Below, piece after piece: positions 24,610 through 33,970 of a stretch of 64,000 bases of DNA. A program made the position numbers and the translations under genes. This stretch comes from Phycisphaera sp. (GTDB taxonomy: Bacteria; Planctomycetota; Phycisphaerae; Phycisphaerales; Phycisphaeraceae), in NCBI GenBank assembly GCA_016125215.1, contig WGMF01000015.1, forward strand, positions 1-64,000, in the 5' to 3' direction. Every line of letters begins with the position of its first letter. The stretch's first letter is position 1. The notes under the pieces were generated by a model. That model was not told the DNA's origin. It searched no databases and saw only the letters and a list, made by a program, of their open reading frames with translations.

Positions 24610-26529
24610 TTACGCCCCGGAATTCTTGGGCCACCTCTGGTCCTGTTCACCGATTGCCCGGTCCAGGTCACTGGGGTTAATACGTGAGATCACCTGTTTC
24701 CAGGTCGTGACCGGTGTCGGGGGTTGATCGACCACCTGTCCGCACCCACTCGGGCTGCGCGGGGCGAGGGTGTAGAACCCTGCCCGATCGTGGCCCCAGG
24801 TCGATTCGAGTGTCACACGCACCGCCGTAACGGGCCTGTCCACCCGGATGCGACGGAGGCGTTGGTGGTTGTTCTCTTCAACGCAAAGGGTGGTCCACGC
24901 GTCGTTCTCCCGGCCCGTCTGGACTTCGACGCGGAACCCCTTTGCCAGCGTGGCCGGCACCGGCGACCAGTTCTCCTTCTGAGGGTTCTGCTTCCGGGGG
25001 TAGGAGCAGGGCAGGCGTTTATCGTGGTTGAGGTTGCTGTCCATGACCAGACGCAGGTGGTCCACCGGGGTGGGCTGGTCCCACGCAAAGGCGACCGACT
25101 CGCCGAGGGCCAGGTCGATCCCGTGCGGGTTGTCGCCGATTGGGCGTTCGTGTCCGTCTAACAGGATGTGAGTCTCACCCGGCCCGGTGACGGTGGCGCT
25201 GCGCACAATCTGGCCCAGGTCCAGCGCTCGCCCGGGCAGCCAACTGTCGTCGTCCATGAGTTGGGCCTGTAACTCGGCGATGTGGTCGGGATAGACCGCG
25301 CCGGCGCTGATGTTTTTGGACACACACATCGCCGCCGCGGTGCCCGCCGCCTGCCCGAGCATGGCACACGTCGCCATGACGCGCGTCGAGGAGAGCGCAG
25401 CGTGTGTGACACTGATGTTCCGCCCGGCACAGAAGAGGTTGCTGACATCCTGCGAGTAGAGGCAGCGGTAGGGGATGGGGTAGGGCGAGGGCGCGGCGTG
25501 GAAGACGGTGGGGTGGCCTGGGTAGTAGATGCCGGCGGTGTGGTGGTCGTCCATGGACCAGCCGCCGTAGGCGATGGTGTCTGTGAAATCGTTGCCGGAG
25601 CGGATGTCGTTCTGTGTGAGGGTGTAGGGGCCGACGTATCGGCGGTTCTCACGTTTGCCGGGGAGTTGACCGAACCATTCGAGGTGCCAGCTGGCAGCCT
25701 CCTTGCGGTGGGGCGAGCGGTTTTTGATGAAGTCCCACACGCCCAGGCCGACGCGTCGCAGCTCGTGGGCTATGGCTTCGCCGTCGTGGATCGTGTCGTT
25801 CAGACCGCCGACTTCCAGCCACCAGTAGTTGTGTCCGGTCACGCGCAGCCGACGGTTGGGCATGTCGGATTCGGATTCGATGCGGTAAGCCCAGTCGGGC
25901 GCGGTGAAGGGGACTTCCTCGTCGACCTCGCGAGCCTGGATGAGCAGGGAGTTGCCCATTGTTTTACGGTCAGCGGTTTCGGGCTGGATCGATTCGTTGA
26001 ACTCGTCGCGCGCTTCGCGTCCCCATCGGCAAGCTGCGTCGGTGATAGGCTGGAGCACGCTGTCGCCTGAGCAGTCGATGAAGTATTTGGCCTCGATCTC
26101 GTGCCAGGTCTGTGTGGTGGTCTGCCACGCGCGGGCCATGGCGAGTCGGCTGTTGGATTTCTGCATCTCGCCGCCGCAGACGGAGGCATTGAGCATGAGC
26201 GTGAGGTTGTTTTGAAACGCGGCCTTGGCGTAGAGGACGCTGTCCCACTGCGGGTAGTTGCCGTAGGGGTTGTACCGGCAGTTGTCGAGTTGGATTTCTT
26301 CGAGGAGGCCGGCTTCCTTGATGTTGCGGCCGTGCGCGCCGCAGATCCACATGCGGACTTCGGAAGAGGCGTTGCCCCCGAGCACGGGCCGATCTTGCAC
26401 GAGCACGGTCTTCGCGCCGTGCCGGGCCGAGGCCATCGCGGCACACAGGCCGGCCATGCCGCCGCCGACGACGCAGACATCGACGCTGTGACGTTGTATC
26501 GGGAAGCCGTCACGGTGATTTGCCGACAT
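24610..26529 (-). CDS. FAD-dependent oxidoreductase (FAD_oxidored family)
   Basis: A 639-residue flavoprotein. The dinucleotide-binding motif VVGGGMAGLCAAMASARHGA is near the N-terminus, followed by VLGGNASSEVRMW, typical of PF12831-type proteins in planctomycete and Bacteroidetes polysaccharide loci. The C-terminal 150 residues are a beta-sandwich-like extension (VDHLRLVMDSNLNHD) resembling a carbohydrate-binding module. The ATG at 26529 is used; a TTG at 26544 is the alternative. Substrate unknown; oxidation of a sugar or polyol is a guess from context. Confidence 0.8.
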   Translation of the reverse strand: MSANHRDGFPIQRHSVDVCVVGGGMAGLCAAMASARHGAKTVLVQDRPVLGGNASSEVRMWICGAHGRNIKEAGLLEEIQLDNCRYNPYGNYPQWDSVLYAKAAFQNNLTLMLNASVCGGEMQKSNSRLAMARAWQTTTQTWHEIEAKYFIDCSGDSVLQPITDAACRWGREARDEFNESIQPETADRKTMGNSLLIQAREVDEEVPFTAPDWAYRIESESDMPNRRLRVTGHNYWWLEVGGLNDTIHDGEAIAHELRRVGLGVWDFIKNRSPHRKEAASWHLEWFGQLPGKRENRRYVGPYTLTQNDIRSGNDFTDTIAYGGWSMDDHHTAGIYYPGHPTVFHAAPSPYPIPYRCLYSQDVSNLFCAGRNISVTHAALSSTRVMATCAMLGQAAGTAAAMCVSKNISAGAVYPDHIAELQAQLMDDDSWLPGRALDLGQIVRSATVTGPGETHILLDGHERPIGDNPHGIDLALGESVAFAWDQPTPVDHLRLVMDSNLNHDKRLPCSYPRKQNPQKENWSPVPATLAKGFRVEVQTGRENDAWTTLCVEENNHQRLRRIRVDRPVTAVRVTLESTWGHDRAGFYTLAPRSPSGCGQVVDQPPTPVTTWKQVISRINPSDLDRAIGEQDQRWPKNSGA

Positions 26530-26588
26530 ATAGAACCCGTTCAAATAAACTCATGGAATTGACAACCCAACAACATCAAATAAATGAC

Positions 26589-26883
26589 GAACCACAGAGG
26601 CGCAGAGGCACAGAGAATAGAGATTTTCTAACAGAAAGAGCACAGCCGGGACAACATTTGCCCGGAGAAATACGTGGGAGTCGAGACAGAAACCACAGAT
26701 GTCGCAGATCACACAGATTCAAGGCAGATTTTCCGGATCATGAATCTGTATCGATCTGTGAAATCTGCGCAATCTGTGGTTTCTTCCCCGGCCCCGTTTA
26801 TCCGTGCTCTGATTTCAAGTCATTCTGACACGTGCTCTGAAAATTATTTGCCTTCCTCCGTGTTCTCTGTGTCCTCTGTGGTG
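26589..26883. repeat. Nested inverted repeat: class C arms enclosing class B arms
   Basis: Outer class C arms lie at 26589-26617 (GAACCACAGAGGCGCAGAGG...) and 26853-26883. Inner class B arms lie at 26684-26723 (AGAAACCACAGATGTCGCAG...) and 26741-26784. The 368-bp gap between the FAD oxidoreductase gene and the DAHP synthase stop contains only this structure, about 66 bp of unassigned sequence between outer and inner left arms, and a short spacer at the centre. Confidence 0.85.
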
Positions 26884-26897
26884 AAATCTCTTTAGTC

Positions 26898-27914
26898 CTA
26901 GCAATCGCGGTCGATCGCGCCGGCGATTTTCTTGAGGGATACGATCAGTTCACTCAAACTTCCGGGGGTGATGGACTGGGCGCCGTCGGTCATGGCGTGT
27001 TCGGGGTCGGGGTGGACTTCGATGATTAAACCGTCCGCGCCGCAGGCGACCGAGGCCCGGCTCATGTCGGCTACCAGCCGCGCGTGGCCCGTGCCCTGCG
27101 AGGGGTCGACGATGACGGGCAGGTGCGTGCGCAGGTGCAATTCGGGCACAGCCGAGAGGGACAGCGTGTTGCGTGTGTGGTCCTCGAAGGTGCGGATGCC
27201 GCGTTCGCAGAGGATGACGTTCTCGTTCCCCGCGGCAAGGATGTACTCGGTGGCCTGGAGGTATTCGTCGAGGGTCATGGCCATACCGCGCTTGAGCAGG
27301 ACGGGCTTGCCGCTGCGCCCCGCCGCGTCGAGGAGCTTGAAGTTCTGTGAATTACGCGTGCCGATCTGGAGGCAGTCGGCGTATTTGGCTACAAGATCAA
27401 CCTCGGTGGGCGTGAGGACCTCGGTGACGACGGGCAGGCCGGTGGCGTCGCGTGCGGCGGCGAGGAGTTTGAGGCCCTCTTCGCCGAGGCCCTGGAAAGC
27501 GTAGGGGTTGGTGCGGGGTTTGAACGCGCCGCCGCGCAGCGCCTGGGCGCCGGCTTGTTTGACCGCCTTAGCGGTGGTGAGGATCTGCTTTTCATTCTCG
27601 ACGCTGCACGGGCCGGCCACGACGGGGATGTTTTTACCACCGAACACGCAGGACCTGCCCACGGTGACGGCGGTGCGTTCGGGCTTGCGTTCGAGCGCCG
27701 CGAGTTTGTAGGGGGCCAGCACACGCATGACGCGGTCGACGCCGGGGGCCTGCTCGACGACGTCCTTGTCTTTCTTACGGTCGTCGCCGATCACCGCGAC
27801 GACGGTGAGGTCGGTGCCCTCGATGACGTGGTCCTTGAGGCCCATCTCGCGGACGAGGTTGACGACGTGCTGGACCTGTTGTTTGGTGGCGGTGGGTTTC
27901 ATGACGATAATCAT
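26898..27914 (-). CDS. aroF: 3-deoxy-7-phosphoheptulonate synthase (DAHP synthase, AroF/AroQ-beta type)
   Basis: Condenses phosphoenolpyruvate and erythrose 4-phosphate to open the shikimate pathway. It has 338 residues. An N-terminal ferredoxin-like regulatory domain (residues 1-70, MIIVMKPTATKQQ) precedes the TIM barrel, as in Thermotoga-type I-beta enzymes. Barrel motifs are VVAGPCSVEN, RGGAFKPRTNPYAFQG, LKRGMAMT and IVDPSQGTGH. Feedback control through the N-terminal domain is known for the family. It is head-to-head with the tRNA-Thr gene. Confidence 0.94.
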   Translation of the reverse strand: MIIVMKPTATKQQVQHVVNLVREMGLKDHVIEGTDLTVVAVIGDDRKKDKDVVEQAPGVDRVMRVLAPYKLAALERKPERTAVTVGRSCVFGGKNIPVVAGPCSVENEKQILTTAKAVKQAGAQALRGGAFKPRTNPYAFQGLGEEGLKLLAAARDATGLPVVTEVLTPTEVDLVAKYADCLQIGTRNSQNFKLLDAAGRSGKPVLLKRGMAMTLDEYLQATEYILAAGNENVILCERGIRTFEDHTRNTLSLSAVPELHLRTHLPVIVDPSQGTGHARLVADMSRASVACGADGLIIEVHPDPEHAMTDGAQSITPGSLSELIVSLKKIAGAIDRDC

Positions 27915-27971
27915 GGCGCGTTCTCGTGCCGGGAGCGGGGGTTGTGGATTAGGATAGAATACGGCTTCGTG

Positions 27972-28044
27972 GCCGCCTTAGCTCAATTGGCAGAGCACCG
28001 CTTTTGTAAAGCGAAGGTTGCCGGTTCGATTCCGGCAGGCGGCT
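27972..28044 (+). tRNA. tRNA-Thr (anticodon TGT)
   Basis: A 73-base cloverleaf. The acceptor stem GCCGCCT pairs with AGGCGGC, the D arm is GCTC/GAGC, the anticodon loop is TTTGTAA with TGT at the anticodon, and the T arm is GCCGG/CCGGC around TTCGATT. One mismatch closes the top of the anticodon stem. CCA is not encoded. A short tandem repeat and a class D repeat follow directly. Confidence 0.93.
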
Positions 28045-28050
28045 TTCGTA

Positions 28051-28107
28051 GAACAGGAGACAGGAGAACAGGAGAACAGGAGAACAGGAGAGAGCAGACA
28101 GGAGTTA
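28051..28107 (+). repeat. AACAGGAG-type tandem repeat after tRNA-Thr
   Basis: Units of AGAACAGG / AGACAGG recur about six times with 7-9 base spacing directly after the tRNA gene. The array has no spacers, so it is not CRISPR. Its location at a tRNA 3' end is typical of insertion scars, but no attachment-site duplication is visible. Confidence 0.7.
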
Positions 28108-28112
28108 GGAGC

Positions 28113-28149
28113 ATTTAGCCCGGTCGCTTTCCGGCGGCGACCGGAGGGC
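28113..28149 (-). repeat. Class D palindromic repeat, inverted copy
   Basis: ATTTAGCCCGGTCGC ... GCGACCGGAGGGC is the reverse orientation of the copies at 8164 and 36530. The loop is longer (TTTCCGGCG). It lies between the tandem repeat and the TTG start of the next gene. Confidence 0.7.
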
Positions 28150-28198
28150 ATCTGTCAACCCGCGATCACACACCGCTTCATCCATCGGGAGTTAACCT

Positions 28199-29074
28199 TT
28201 GAGCAGCACCACACGCACGGGATCATTCGGCATCGGTTTCCGCATCGGTTGGAGCGCCTGGCAGAAAGACGCCAAACAACTCATCGCGTTTGCGAAGCAG
28301 GAAAAGTTCTCCGCACTCGACGCAGGCCCGAACCTCGAACAGGTCAAGGCCCTCACCGACGCGGGTATTGCCATCGGCACCGTTGACCTCCCGGGGGTAG
28401 GGGGCAAGCTCATCACGGAAGTCGAAGACGATCGCAAGAAAGCCACCGATGAAGCGATCAGCGTCCTTGACGCCTGCGCAAAGCTCGGCGTGTCGCGTTT
28501 TTTTGCCTGCATGTTGCCGCGTCAGCCACAGCTCGAGCGCAAAAAAAATCAGGAGTTGATGGCCGTCGGGTTTGAACCGGTCATCAGGCACATGGAAAAA
28601 CTCAAGGTCCGCCTCGCGGTCGAGGGCTACCCCGGGGCCGGCGCGGTGTGCTGCACGCCCGAGAGCTACCGCATGGCCATCGAGCACTTCAAGAGCCCTT
28701 CGTTCGGAATCAACTACGACCCGTCGCACCTGATCCGCATGGGCATCGACCCGCTGCGCTTCGTGCGCGAGTTTGCTGAGCACGTCGTCCACGTCCACGG
28801 CAAGGACTGCGAGATCGATAACGAACTGCTCTACCAATTCGGCTACGAGCAGAAGCCGATCGTCCCCGCCCCCGGGAGTTTTCGCGGCGGCGCGTGGCGG
28901 TACACCCTGCCGGGCCACGGTGTGTTCTCATGGACCACGGGTTTGGGCGTGCTCAAAGACGCGGGCTACAAGGGCCTGGTCTGTATCGAACTCGAAGACC
29001 AGCACTTCAACGGCTCGGAGGAGGGGGAAAAACGGGGCTTGGTCCTCTCGAGGCATTTCCTCGAGGGCGCGTGA
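28199..29074 (+). CDS. Sugar phosphate isomerase/epimerase-like TIM-barrel protein
   Basis: A 291-residue protein of the xylose-isomerase-like TIM-barrel family (AP endonuclease 2 fold). The start is TTG at 28199, with GGGAG about 9 bases upstream. The conserved metal-ligand residues are in VEGYPG (Glu), INYDPSHLIRMG (Asp and His), VVHVHGKD and CIELEDQHF. Family members isomerise or epimerise sugars, inositols or keto-sugars. It is convergent with the GH16 gene, with two bases between the stops, so it is likely part of the carbohydrate region. Confidence 0.85.
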   Translation: MSSTTRTGSFGIGFRIGWSAWQKDAKQLIAFAKQEKFSALDAGPNLEQVKALTDAGIAIGTVDLPGVGGKLITEVEDDRKKATDEAISVLDACAKLGVSRFFACMLPRQPQLERKKNQELMAVGFEPVIRHMEKLKVRLAVEGYPGAGAVCCTPESYRMAIEHFKSPSFGINYDPSHLIRMGIDPLRFVREFAEHVVHVHGKDCEIDNELLYQFGYEQKPIVPAPGSFRGGAWRYTLPGHGVFSWTTGLGVLKDAGYKGLVCIELEDQHFNGSEEGEKRGLVLSRHFLEGA

Positions 29075-29076
29075 GT

Positions 29077-31398
29077 TTATGGGCGTGATTCAAGCCGGCG
29101 ATTGAGCTGCGCCGCGTGCAATTCAACGGGCTGGAGCTGGTCCGGCGGGATCGCCTCGAACCATTTGCCGTCCGGTTCGAGCAGGGAAGGCATGTCGGTC
29201 TGCACCCCCACAAGGTTCATCGAGTCCGGGCCGAAGTTGCGTGGGGGCCACGACTGGTTTTGTTTGGCGCGGAGGTTCCAGAACGTCTCGCGTGCCCCGC
29301 TGTTCTTGCCCAGCGATTCGCCGCCGCCGCACTTCCAAGTCACGTTGCCCTCGCCGAGGTCGATGTTCGAGAAGAGGTTTTCGTAGGGCGCGCGTTTGTG
29401 GTGGTCGAGCGTCATATCCACGCCGCGCCCGTTCTTGAAGACGTTGCCGGAGTTGCCACCGGAGACGGATAGATCATGGTGGAACCGGGTTTGGATGTCG
29501 AAGTCCGTGACCACGCAATCGGTTCCGCCGTCGATCCCGTGGTGCCCGGTGTAGCCCCCGCTCGGTGGGCGTTGCGAGTCGATGACCAGCCCGTCGACCG
29601 TGCAGAAATACCCCCGCACGTAAACGCCGCTGTCGCTGTTGCTGATACGGACGTTGCGGACCCAGCAGTCGGCAGCACCGTTGATGGCAATGCCGTTGTA
29701 GCCGACCTCGCTGAAGTGGCCGCGGTAGGGCGTGAGGGGGAACTCGATGGCAAGGTCTTCGACGCCGCATTCGGTGACGTTGGGCTTGAATTGGCGCAGA
29801 GTCGGTTGCCACTGTTTACGGATGTCCAGGCGCAAGGGGCGTTCGAGTGTGACGGTTGATCCATCGATCTTGGCCACCCGGCTGACAAAGCGGATGGTAA
29901 TGGGCTTGTTGATCTTGCCTGTGTCACCGGGGTCGCCCGAATAAATGTGTGAAAGCAGCGACTTGTCTGCGTCGTCGGTCATCTGAACGGTGACGCGGTC
30001 GCCGGTTTGGATTCCCACCGGTGGTGATGCGAGTTGTAAGACACGATCGCCCCGCTGGGTTTCGTTGACGATCGGTGAGATCGTGTCCATGCCCACGGCT
30101 CCGTTGATCCACAGCAGCCCACCACCCCAGGAGTAGCCGGAGGTCGGCTTGCCGCCTGTCGTCTGCGAGGGGTTTGGACGGAGTGTCTCCAGCGGCGTGG
30201 GGAAAAACAGGACGGTCTTGCCGGGGCCTTCACCGCGCAGCACGACGTTGGGCTTTTTGATTTCCACGATCTGGGTGATCTTGTAACGCCCCGCGGGGAT
30301 GAGAATCGCGCCGGCGTGGGTGGCCTTGACCGCATCGAGAAACGCCGGTGTGTCATCGTGCCCGCCGTCGCCCACCGCGCCAAAGTCGCGCACATTCGCA
30401 GCCACCTTCACGTTCGGCAGCGGGTCCTCGCCGGAGTGATACCCCGCAAACGAAAAGTTCGGCAGTCGGCTGTCGGGCGACCATTTCTCGCCGTGTTCGC
30501 CCCACAGCATCGAGTATCGGGACCGGTCCGTTTGCGCGGGCGGCTGCGTCTTGCTGGATTCCGTTTTTTGATACACGCGCACGTAATCGATCTCGTAACG
30601 AGTCGGGAAGGGGGTCTTCGATGGATCGCCGCCCGCCGCTCCGCCGATCGCAAGGTTGACCAGCAGGTAGTGCGCTTGCCGGAACGGGTACGCCGGCCCG
30701 CGGTCGGTTGAGGGGTTTTTCGCCTTCTCCACGTCAATGGTGTTGAGCAACTCATCGTCAAGGTAGAGCTTGATTTCGTTTTCGTCCCAGTCCATCCGCC
30801 AGACGTGGAACTTGTTTTCCCATTCGGGGTCGTTGAACGACTCGACGGGTGTGGAGTAGCTGTCCCACTTCGGGCGGTGCTGGGCTTGTGTGCCCCACGC
30901 GGCGTTGGCGTGGATTCTGCCTTTGTAATACTCCATCAGGTCGATCTCGCCGTTGTCGGGCCACGGCCCCTCAACACCCAGAAACCATATCGCCGGCCAA
31001 AGCCCGTCCCGCGTCTGGATACGTGCCTTGACCTCGAAGCGTCCGTATTGCCAACTGTGCAGCCCGCGCGTCGTCAGGCACGACGAGGTGTATTGGGCAA
31101 ACTCACGGTTCCGCCAGTCCGTTTTATCCGGCGAGTATTCCGGATTCGCCTTGCGCTCGCGTCGGCCCTCGATCACCAGCATCCCGTTGTCGCAGAACGC
31201 ATTGTCGGGCTGGTACCACTGCAATTCGTGGTTTCGCACAAAGCCCCGCTCGGATGTCCAGTTTTCGGGGTTGGGCTTGCCATCCGCGTCGAACTCGTCT
31301 GACCAAACAAGTCGGTAGCCGGGCCCCGTTGGCTCCTGGGCAAGAACGACAGGACCAGCCAGCATCAACACGAAGGCAAATAACAGGAGCATCTTCAT
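29077..31398 (-). CDS. Secreted GH16 glycoside hydrolase fused to a right-handed beta-helix
   Basis: A 773-residue exported protein. The ATG at 31398 starts the signal peptide (cleavage near LAQ21); GGGAAG lies upstream, so the ATG at 31413 is less likely. Residues about 28-280 are GH16, with the catalytic motif GEIDLMEYY: nucleophile Glu151, Asp153, acid/base Glu156. GH16 cleaves beta-1,3/1,4-glucans or marine galactans such as agar, porphyran or carrageenan. From about 331 a pectate-lyase-3-type beta-helix begins (VRDFGAVGDGGHDDTPAF) and runs to about 745. The combination suggests one enzyme acting on a complex, possibly algal, polysaccharide; the substrate is inference. Confidence 0.88.
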   Translation of the reverse strand: MKMLLLFAFVLMLAGPVVLAQEPTGPGYRLVWSDEFDADGKPNPENWTSERGFVRNHELQWYQPDNAFCDNGMLVIEGRRERKANPEYSPDKTDWRNREFAQYTSSCLTTRGLHSWQYGRFEVKARIQTRDGLWPAIWFLGVEGPWPDNGEIDLMEYYKGRIHANAAWGTQAQHRPKWDSYSTPVESFNDPEWENKFHVWRMDWDENEIKLYLDDELLNTIDVEKAKNPSTDRGPAYPFRQAHYLLVNLAIGGAAGGDPSKTPFPTRYEIDYVRVYQKTESSKTQPPAQTDRSRYSMLWGEHGEKWSPDSRLPNFSFAGYHSGEDPLPNVKVAANVRDFGAVGDGGHDDTPAFLDAVKATHAGAILIPAGRYKITQIVEIKKPNVVLRGEGPGKTVLFFPTPLETLRPNPSQTTGGKPTSGYSWGGGLLWINGAVGMDTISPIVNETQRGDRVLQLASPPVGIQTGDRVTVQMTDDADKSLLSHIYSGDPGDTGKINKPITIRFVSRVAKIDGSTVTLERPLRLDIRKQWQPTLRQFKPNVTECGVEDLAIEFPLTPYRGHFSEVGYNGIAINGAADCWVRNVRISNSDSGVYVRGYFCTVDGLVIDSQRPPSGGYTGHHGIDGGTDCVVTDFDIQTRFHHDLSVSGGNSGNVFKNGRGVDMTLDHHKRAPYENLFSNIDLGEGNVTWKCGGGESLGKNSGARETFWNLRAKQNQSWPPRNFGPDSMNLVGVQTDMPSLLEPDGKWFEAIPPDQLQPVELHAAQLNRRLESRP

Positions 31399-31555
31399 CA
31401 CGTGGCTTCCCATCTGGGTTCAAAAGCTACACACGAGACCACCTCGTGTCGGCTCGGGCCGGCGTAAGAGTATGACCGCTCTGACGCGAGGGATTATTGC
31501 ATGGTTTCACTTGCCCGGAGCGGCAAGCGTTCGGGCGTGGCGGGTAAATCGTCGG

Positions 31556-32326
31556 CTATTGCGGTGCCAGGAACATGCGCAGGTCGTAGACCGCGCTGGG
31601 CCACATGGTGTAACCGACAAGTTGGGTCTCGAAGGCTGCGCTCAGGTCGAGCCGGGCGATCGGCACACCCTGGCAGCCCAGTTTTTCGAGCGGGATTCCC
31701 GAGACGTTGTGGCTTTCGTAACCCAGCGGACCGTGGCGGTACTCGGTGAAACTGTTGTTTGACCCGTATCGGGCAAAGCAGGCAAAGAGCATGGCGTCGC
31801 CCGCGTCGGTGATCCGCTCGACAGAGGCGAGTTTTTTACCGGGGCCCGCCCAGCCGCTTGTGTCGTAGCCTCCAAGGTAGATCGGGTTGTCATAGAAGAC
31901 CCATCGCACGGGCTGTTTCTGGTAGTCGAAGTAGGTCGGTTCCTGCTTCCTCTGAAAGCTTGGGCAATAGTAGAGGGGTTCGGGGTTGGGCAAGTCGCTG
32001 TATTTGTCGGGCTTGTTGTAGGTGGTGCGCGTGAAATCGCCGAACATCACCCTGGCGGCCGCGTCGCCGGGGCTTCCGAGGAAATCCCGCCCGCCGTTGC
32101 CCGAGTCGGCGGCGCTCGAGGGCAGGGTCTTTCGGCCACTGTTCATGACGGACACCACCATCCGTGTGGCCATCTGGCGCTGGTTGTTCAGACACGAAAC
32201 ACGCCTCGCCCGTTCCCGCGCAGCCTGCAACGAGGGCAGCAGCAAGGCCACCAGCAGCGCGATGATCGCAATCACCACCAGGAGTTCCACGAGGGTAAAC
32301 GCGCTTCGACGTGGGGAGTGGGTCAT
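31556..32326 (-). CDS. Prepilin-type N-terminal domain protein (pseudopilin-like)
   Basis: A 256-residue protein. [40 protein letters not shown] at the N-terminus is a type IV prepilin processing site and helix; cleavage would fall before Phe. The body is soluble and contains [16 protein letters not shown] and a late GYESHN segment, as in the large planctomycete family of pseudopilin-like proteins found in glycan loci. The role there is not established; surface assembly or secretion is a guess. It lies between PEP-CTERM and GH16 genes on the same strand. Confidence 0.85.
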   Translation of the reverse strand: MTHSPRRSAFTLVELLVVIAIIALLVALLLPSLQAARERARRVSCLNNQRQMATRMVVSVMNSGRKTLPSSAADSGNGGRDFLGSPGDAAARVMFGDFTRTTYNKPDKYSDLPNPEPLYYCPSFQRKQEPTYFDYQKQPVRWVFYDNPIYLGGYDTSGWAGPGKKLASVERITDAGDAMLFACFARYGSNNSFTEYRHGPLGYESHNVSGIPLEKLGCQGVPIARLDLSAAFETQLVGYTMWPSAVYDLRMFLAPQ

Positions 32327-32436
32327 GGCCGCCTCGGATGAAACTGTCGAAACGACTGCGCGCCCGGATTGGCCGCGCAGCCGCAGGAGGATCGATTCTC
32401 CGCCTTACCCCTCTGTCCAGGACTTCTGCCGACGGC

Positions 32437-33162
32437 TCAAACCCGACGACGCCGCGTGAGCAACACAAGGCCGGCCAGTGCGACCGCCACGGACGCCGGC
32501 TCGGGGACCACATACCTGATCGAGTCGATGTAAATCAGACGGCTTCCCGCACCGCCCGGGTTGGAACTGTCGAATGAAGTGATCTGTAAACCCAGTGCCT
32601 TGCCCACGTCGCCGACCTGCAGGGTGTAGGTCAACGGCCCGGTGGTTCTGCCGATGTTGCCCTCGGCCCCTGCCGTCACGGTGGTGAGCTTGTAGTTCGT
32701 GTCGGGGTCCAGGTCTCCCGAGGTGAAGGTGTTGGCTGACAGGTAGCTCTGTCCGCCTTCGGTGCCGACGTTGACGCCGTTGAGCTGGATCGACCAATTG
32801 ACTTCCGTGCCGGTCTCGTGACGGAAGCCCGCGTCGATCTTCACGGTCTTGCCCACGTCGCCGGCCTCGACCGTGCCGTAGTTCCCGTGGACGATGTTGT
32901 TTTTACTGGTGGTCGCGGTGCGTCGTAGCATCGCGTAACCGTCGTCCGCGCCATCGAGGAACGATCCATCGGTCACGCTGTTTTGCAGCGTAAATGACGA
33001 ATCGCTGGTGGAGGTCAGCGTATAGATGCTGGTGTTGGCCGACCCACCCCCGCCGCCGGTGAACGTGGCCAGGTCCGACGTGACCAGTGCGGCCTGCGTA
33101 TGGGCAACAGACAGCACCCAGACCACAGCACAGGCCCATGTCACACGAAGACGAGGTTTCAT
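32437..33162 (-). CDS. PEP-CTERM sorting domain protein
   Basis: A 241-residue exported protein. A signal peptide ends near VAHTQAA, followed by a beta-sandwich-like, glycine-rich region. The tail is VVPEPASVAVALAGLVLLTRRRRV, a textbook PEP-CTERM signal. The body may bind a glycan, as is common for such proteins in planctomycete loci. It shares strand and close spacing (27 bp) with another PEP-CTERM gene upstream. Confidence 0.85.
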   Translation of the reverse strand: MKPRLRVTWACAVVWVLSVAHTQAALVTSDLATFTGGGGGSANTSIYTLTSTSDSSFTLQNSVTDGSFLDGADDGYAMLRRTATTSKNNIVHGNYGTVEAGDVGKTVKIDAGFRHETGTEVNWSIQLNGVNVGTEGGQSYLSANTFTSGDLDPDTNYKLTTVTAGAEGNIGRTTGPLTYTLQVGDVGKALGLQITSFDSSNPGGAGSRLIYIDSIRYVVPEPASVAVALAGLVLLTRRRRV

Positions 33163-33189
33163 ATTTCGATCCTCCGGCTCAGACTCAAA

Positions 33190-33939
33190 TCAAAACAGTC
33201 GCCGATCACGGCGGGAAGCGATACCGATCCCCAGCAAGCCGATCAGCACCAGCGACGCCGGCTCGGGGATGGCGGTGCCGCTGACGGTAAAGTCGCGCAG
33301 GTACAAGCGGTCGTTGCCGGCAATAGGTTGAGTCGGGCCATCGATAGCCAACACGCCGGCCCGGGTGATGCCGCCTGCGGGCAACGATGCAGAGGCACCG
33401 TATCCGCCATCGGCAAACCCATTTGTGGGGTCTTCCCATGAATGCCAGTTTGCGGACGAGACCACCACGTTGGTGTTTGAAGTCGAGATGCTGCGGGCGA
33501 TGAAGTCCGAGGCGTACCATGAGCCACCGACTTCGACCAGCACGCGCCAGCCCATCGAACCAGAGTTCGTTGGATTATCATCGATCGCACTGTGGCCAAA
33601 TGAAATCGTCAGGTCGCTGTCATAACCCGCCGGGTTGACCGCGGCCAGGGCGGTAAACATCGCGAAGATGTTGTTGGCGTAGGGGCCCCCGGACCCGATG
33701 AACACATAGTCGTTGATGTGGATACGCAGCGGGTCGTTGGTCGAAGTTGAAAGATTGGTCCCGCCGTTGTCATATCCCGACCAGCCGTAGTCCGACAACG
33801 GCTTGCCCCCGGTGGGGCCGTCCGTGTTCGTGTTATTGAACGTCTCGGTGTAGATCACGTCGGCATGGGCCACGCCGACGCACAACACCAAGGCAACCAC
33901 GGCTGTGGCCACAGGGGAATAGCTGTTTAATTTTCCCAT
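33190..33939 (-). CDS. PEP-CTERM sorting domain protein, first gene of the XylR-opposed cluster
   Basis: A 249-residue exported protein with a signal peptide ending VAHAD and a concanavalin-like beta-rich body. The tail is IPEPASLVLIGLLGIGIASRRDRRLF. It is divergently arranged with the XylR/AraC regulator across a 147-bp gap with several palindromes, and is probably the first gene of a unit with the second PEP-CTERM, prepilin and GH16 genes. Confidence 0.85.
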   Translation of the reverse strand: MGKLNSYSPVATAVVALVLCVGVAHADVIYTETFNNTNTDGPTGGKPLSDYGWSGYDNGGTNLSTSTNDPLRIHINDYVFIGSGGPYANNIFAMFTALAAVNPAGYDSDLTISFGHSAIDDNPTNSGSMGWRVLVEVGGSWYASDFIARSISTSNTNVVVSSANWHSWEDPTNGFADGGYGASASLPAGGITRAGVLAIDGPTQPIAGNDRLYLRDFTVSGTAIPEPASLVLIGLLGIGIASRRDRRLF

Positions 33940-33970
33940 CTTTCAGCGTCTCCTTTCTGTCAAATCCGGT

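Noticed and set aside
28051-28107. CRISPR-like array
   Set aside because: Units of 7-9 bases with no spacers and no cas genes; it is a simple tandem repeat.
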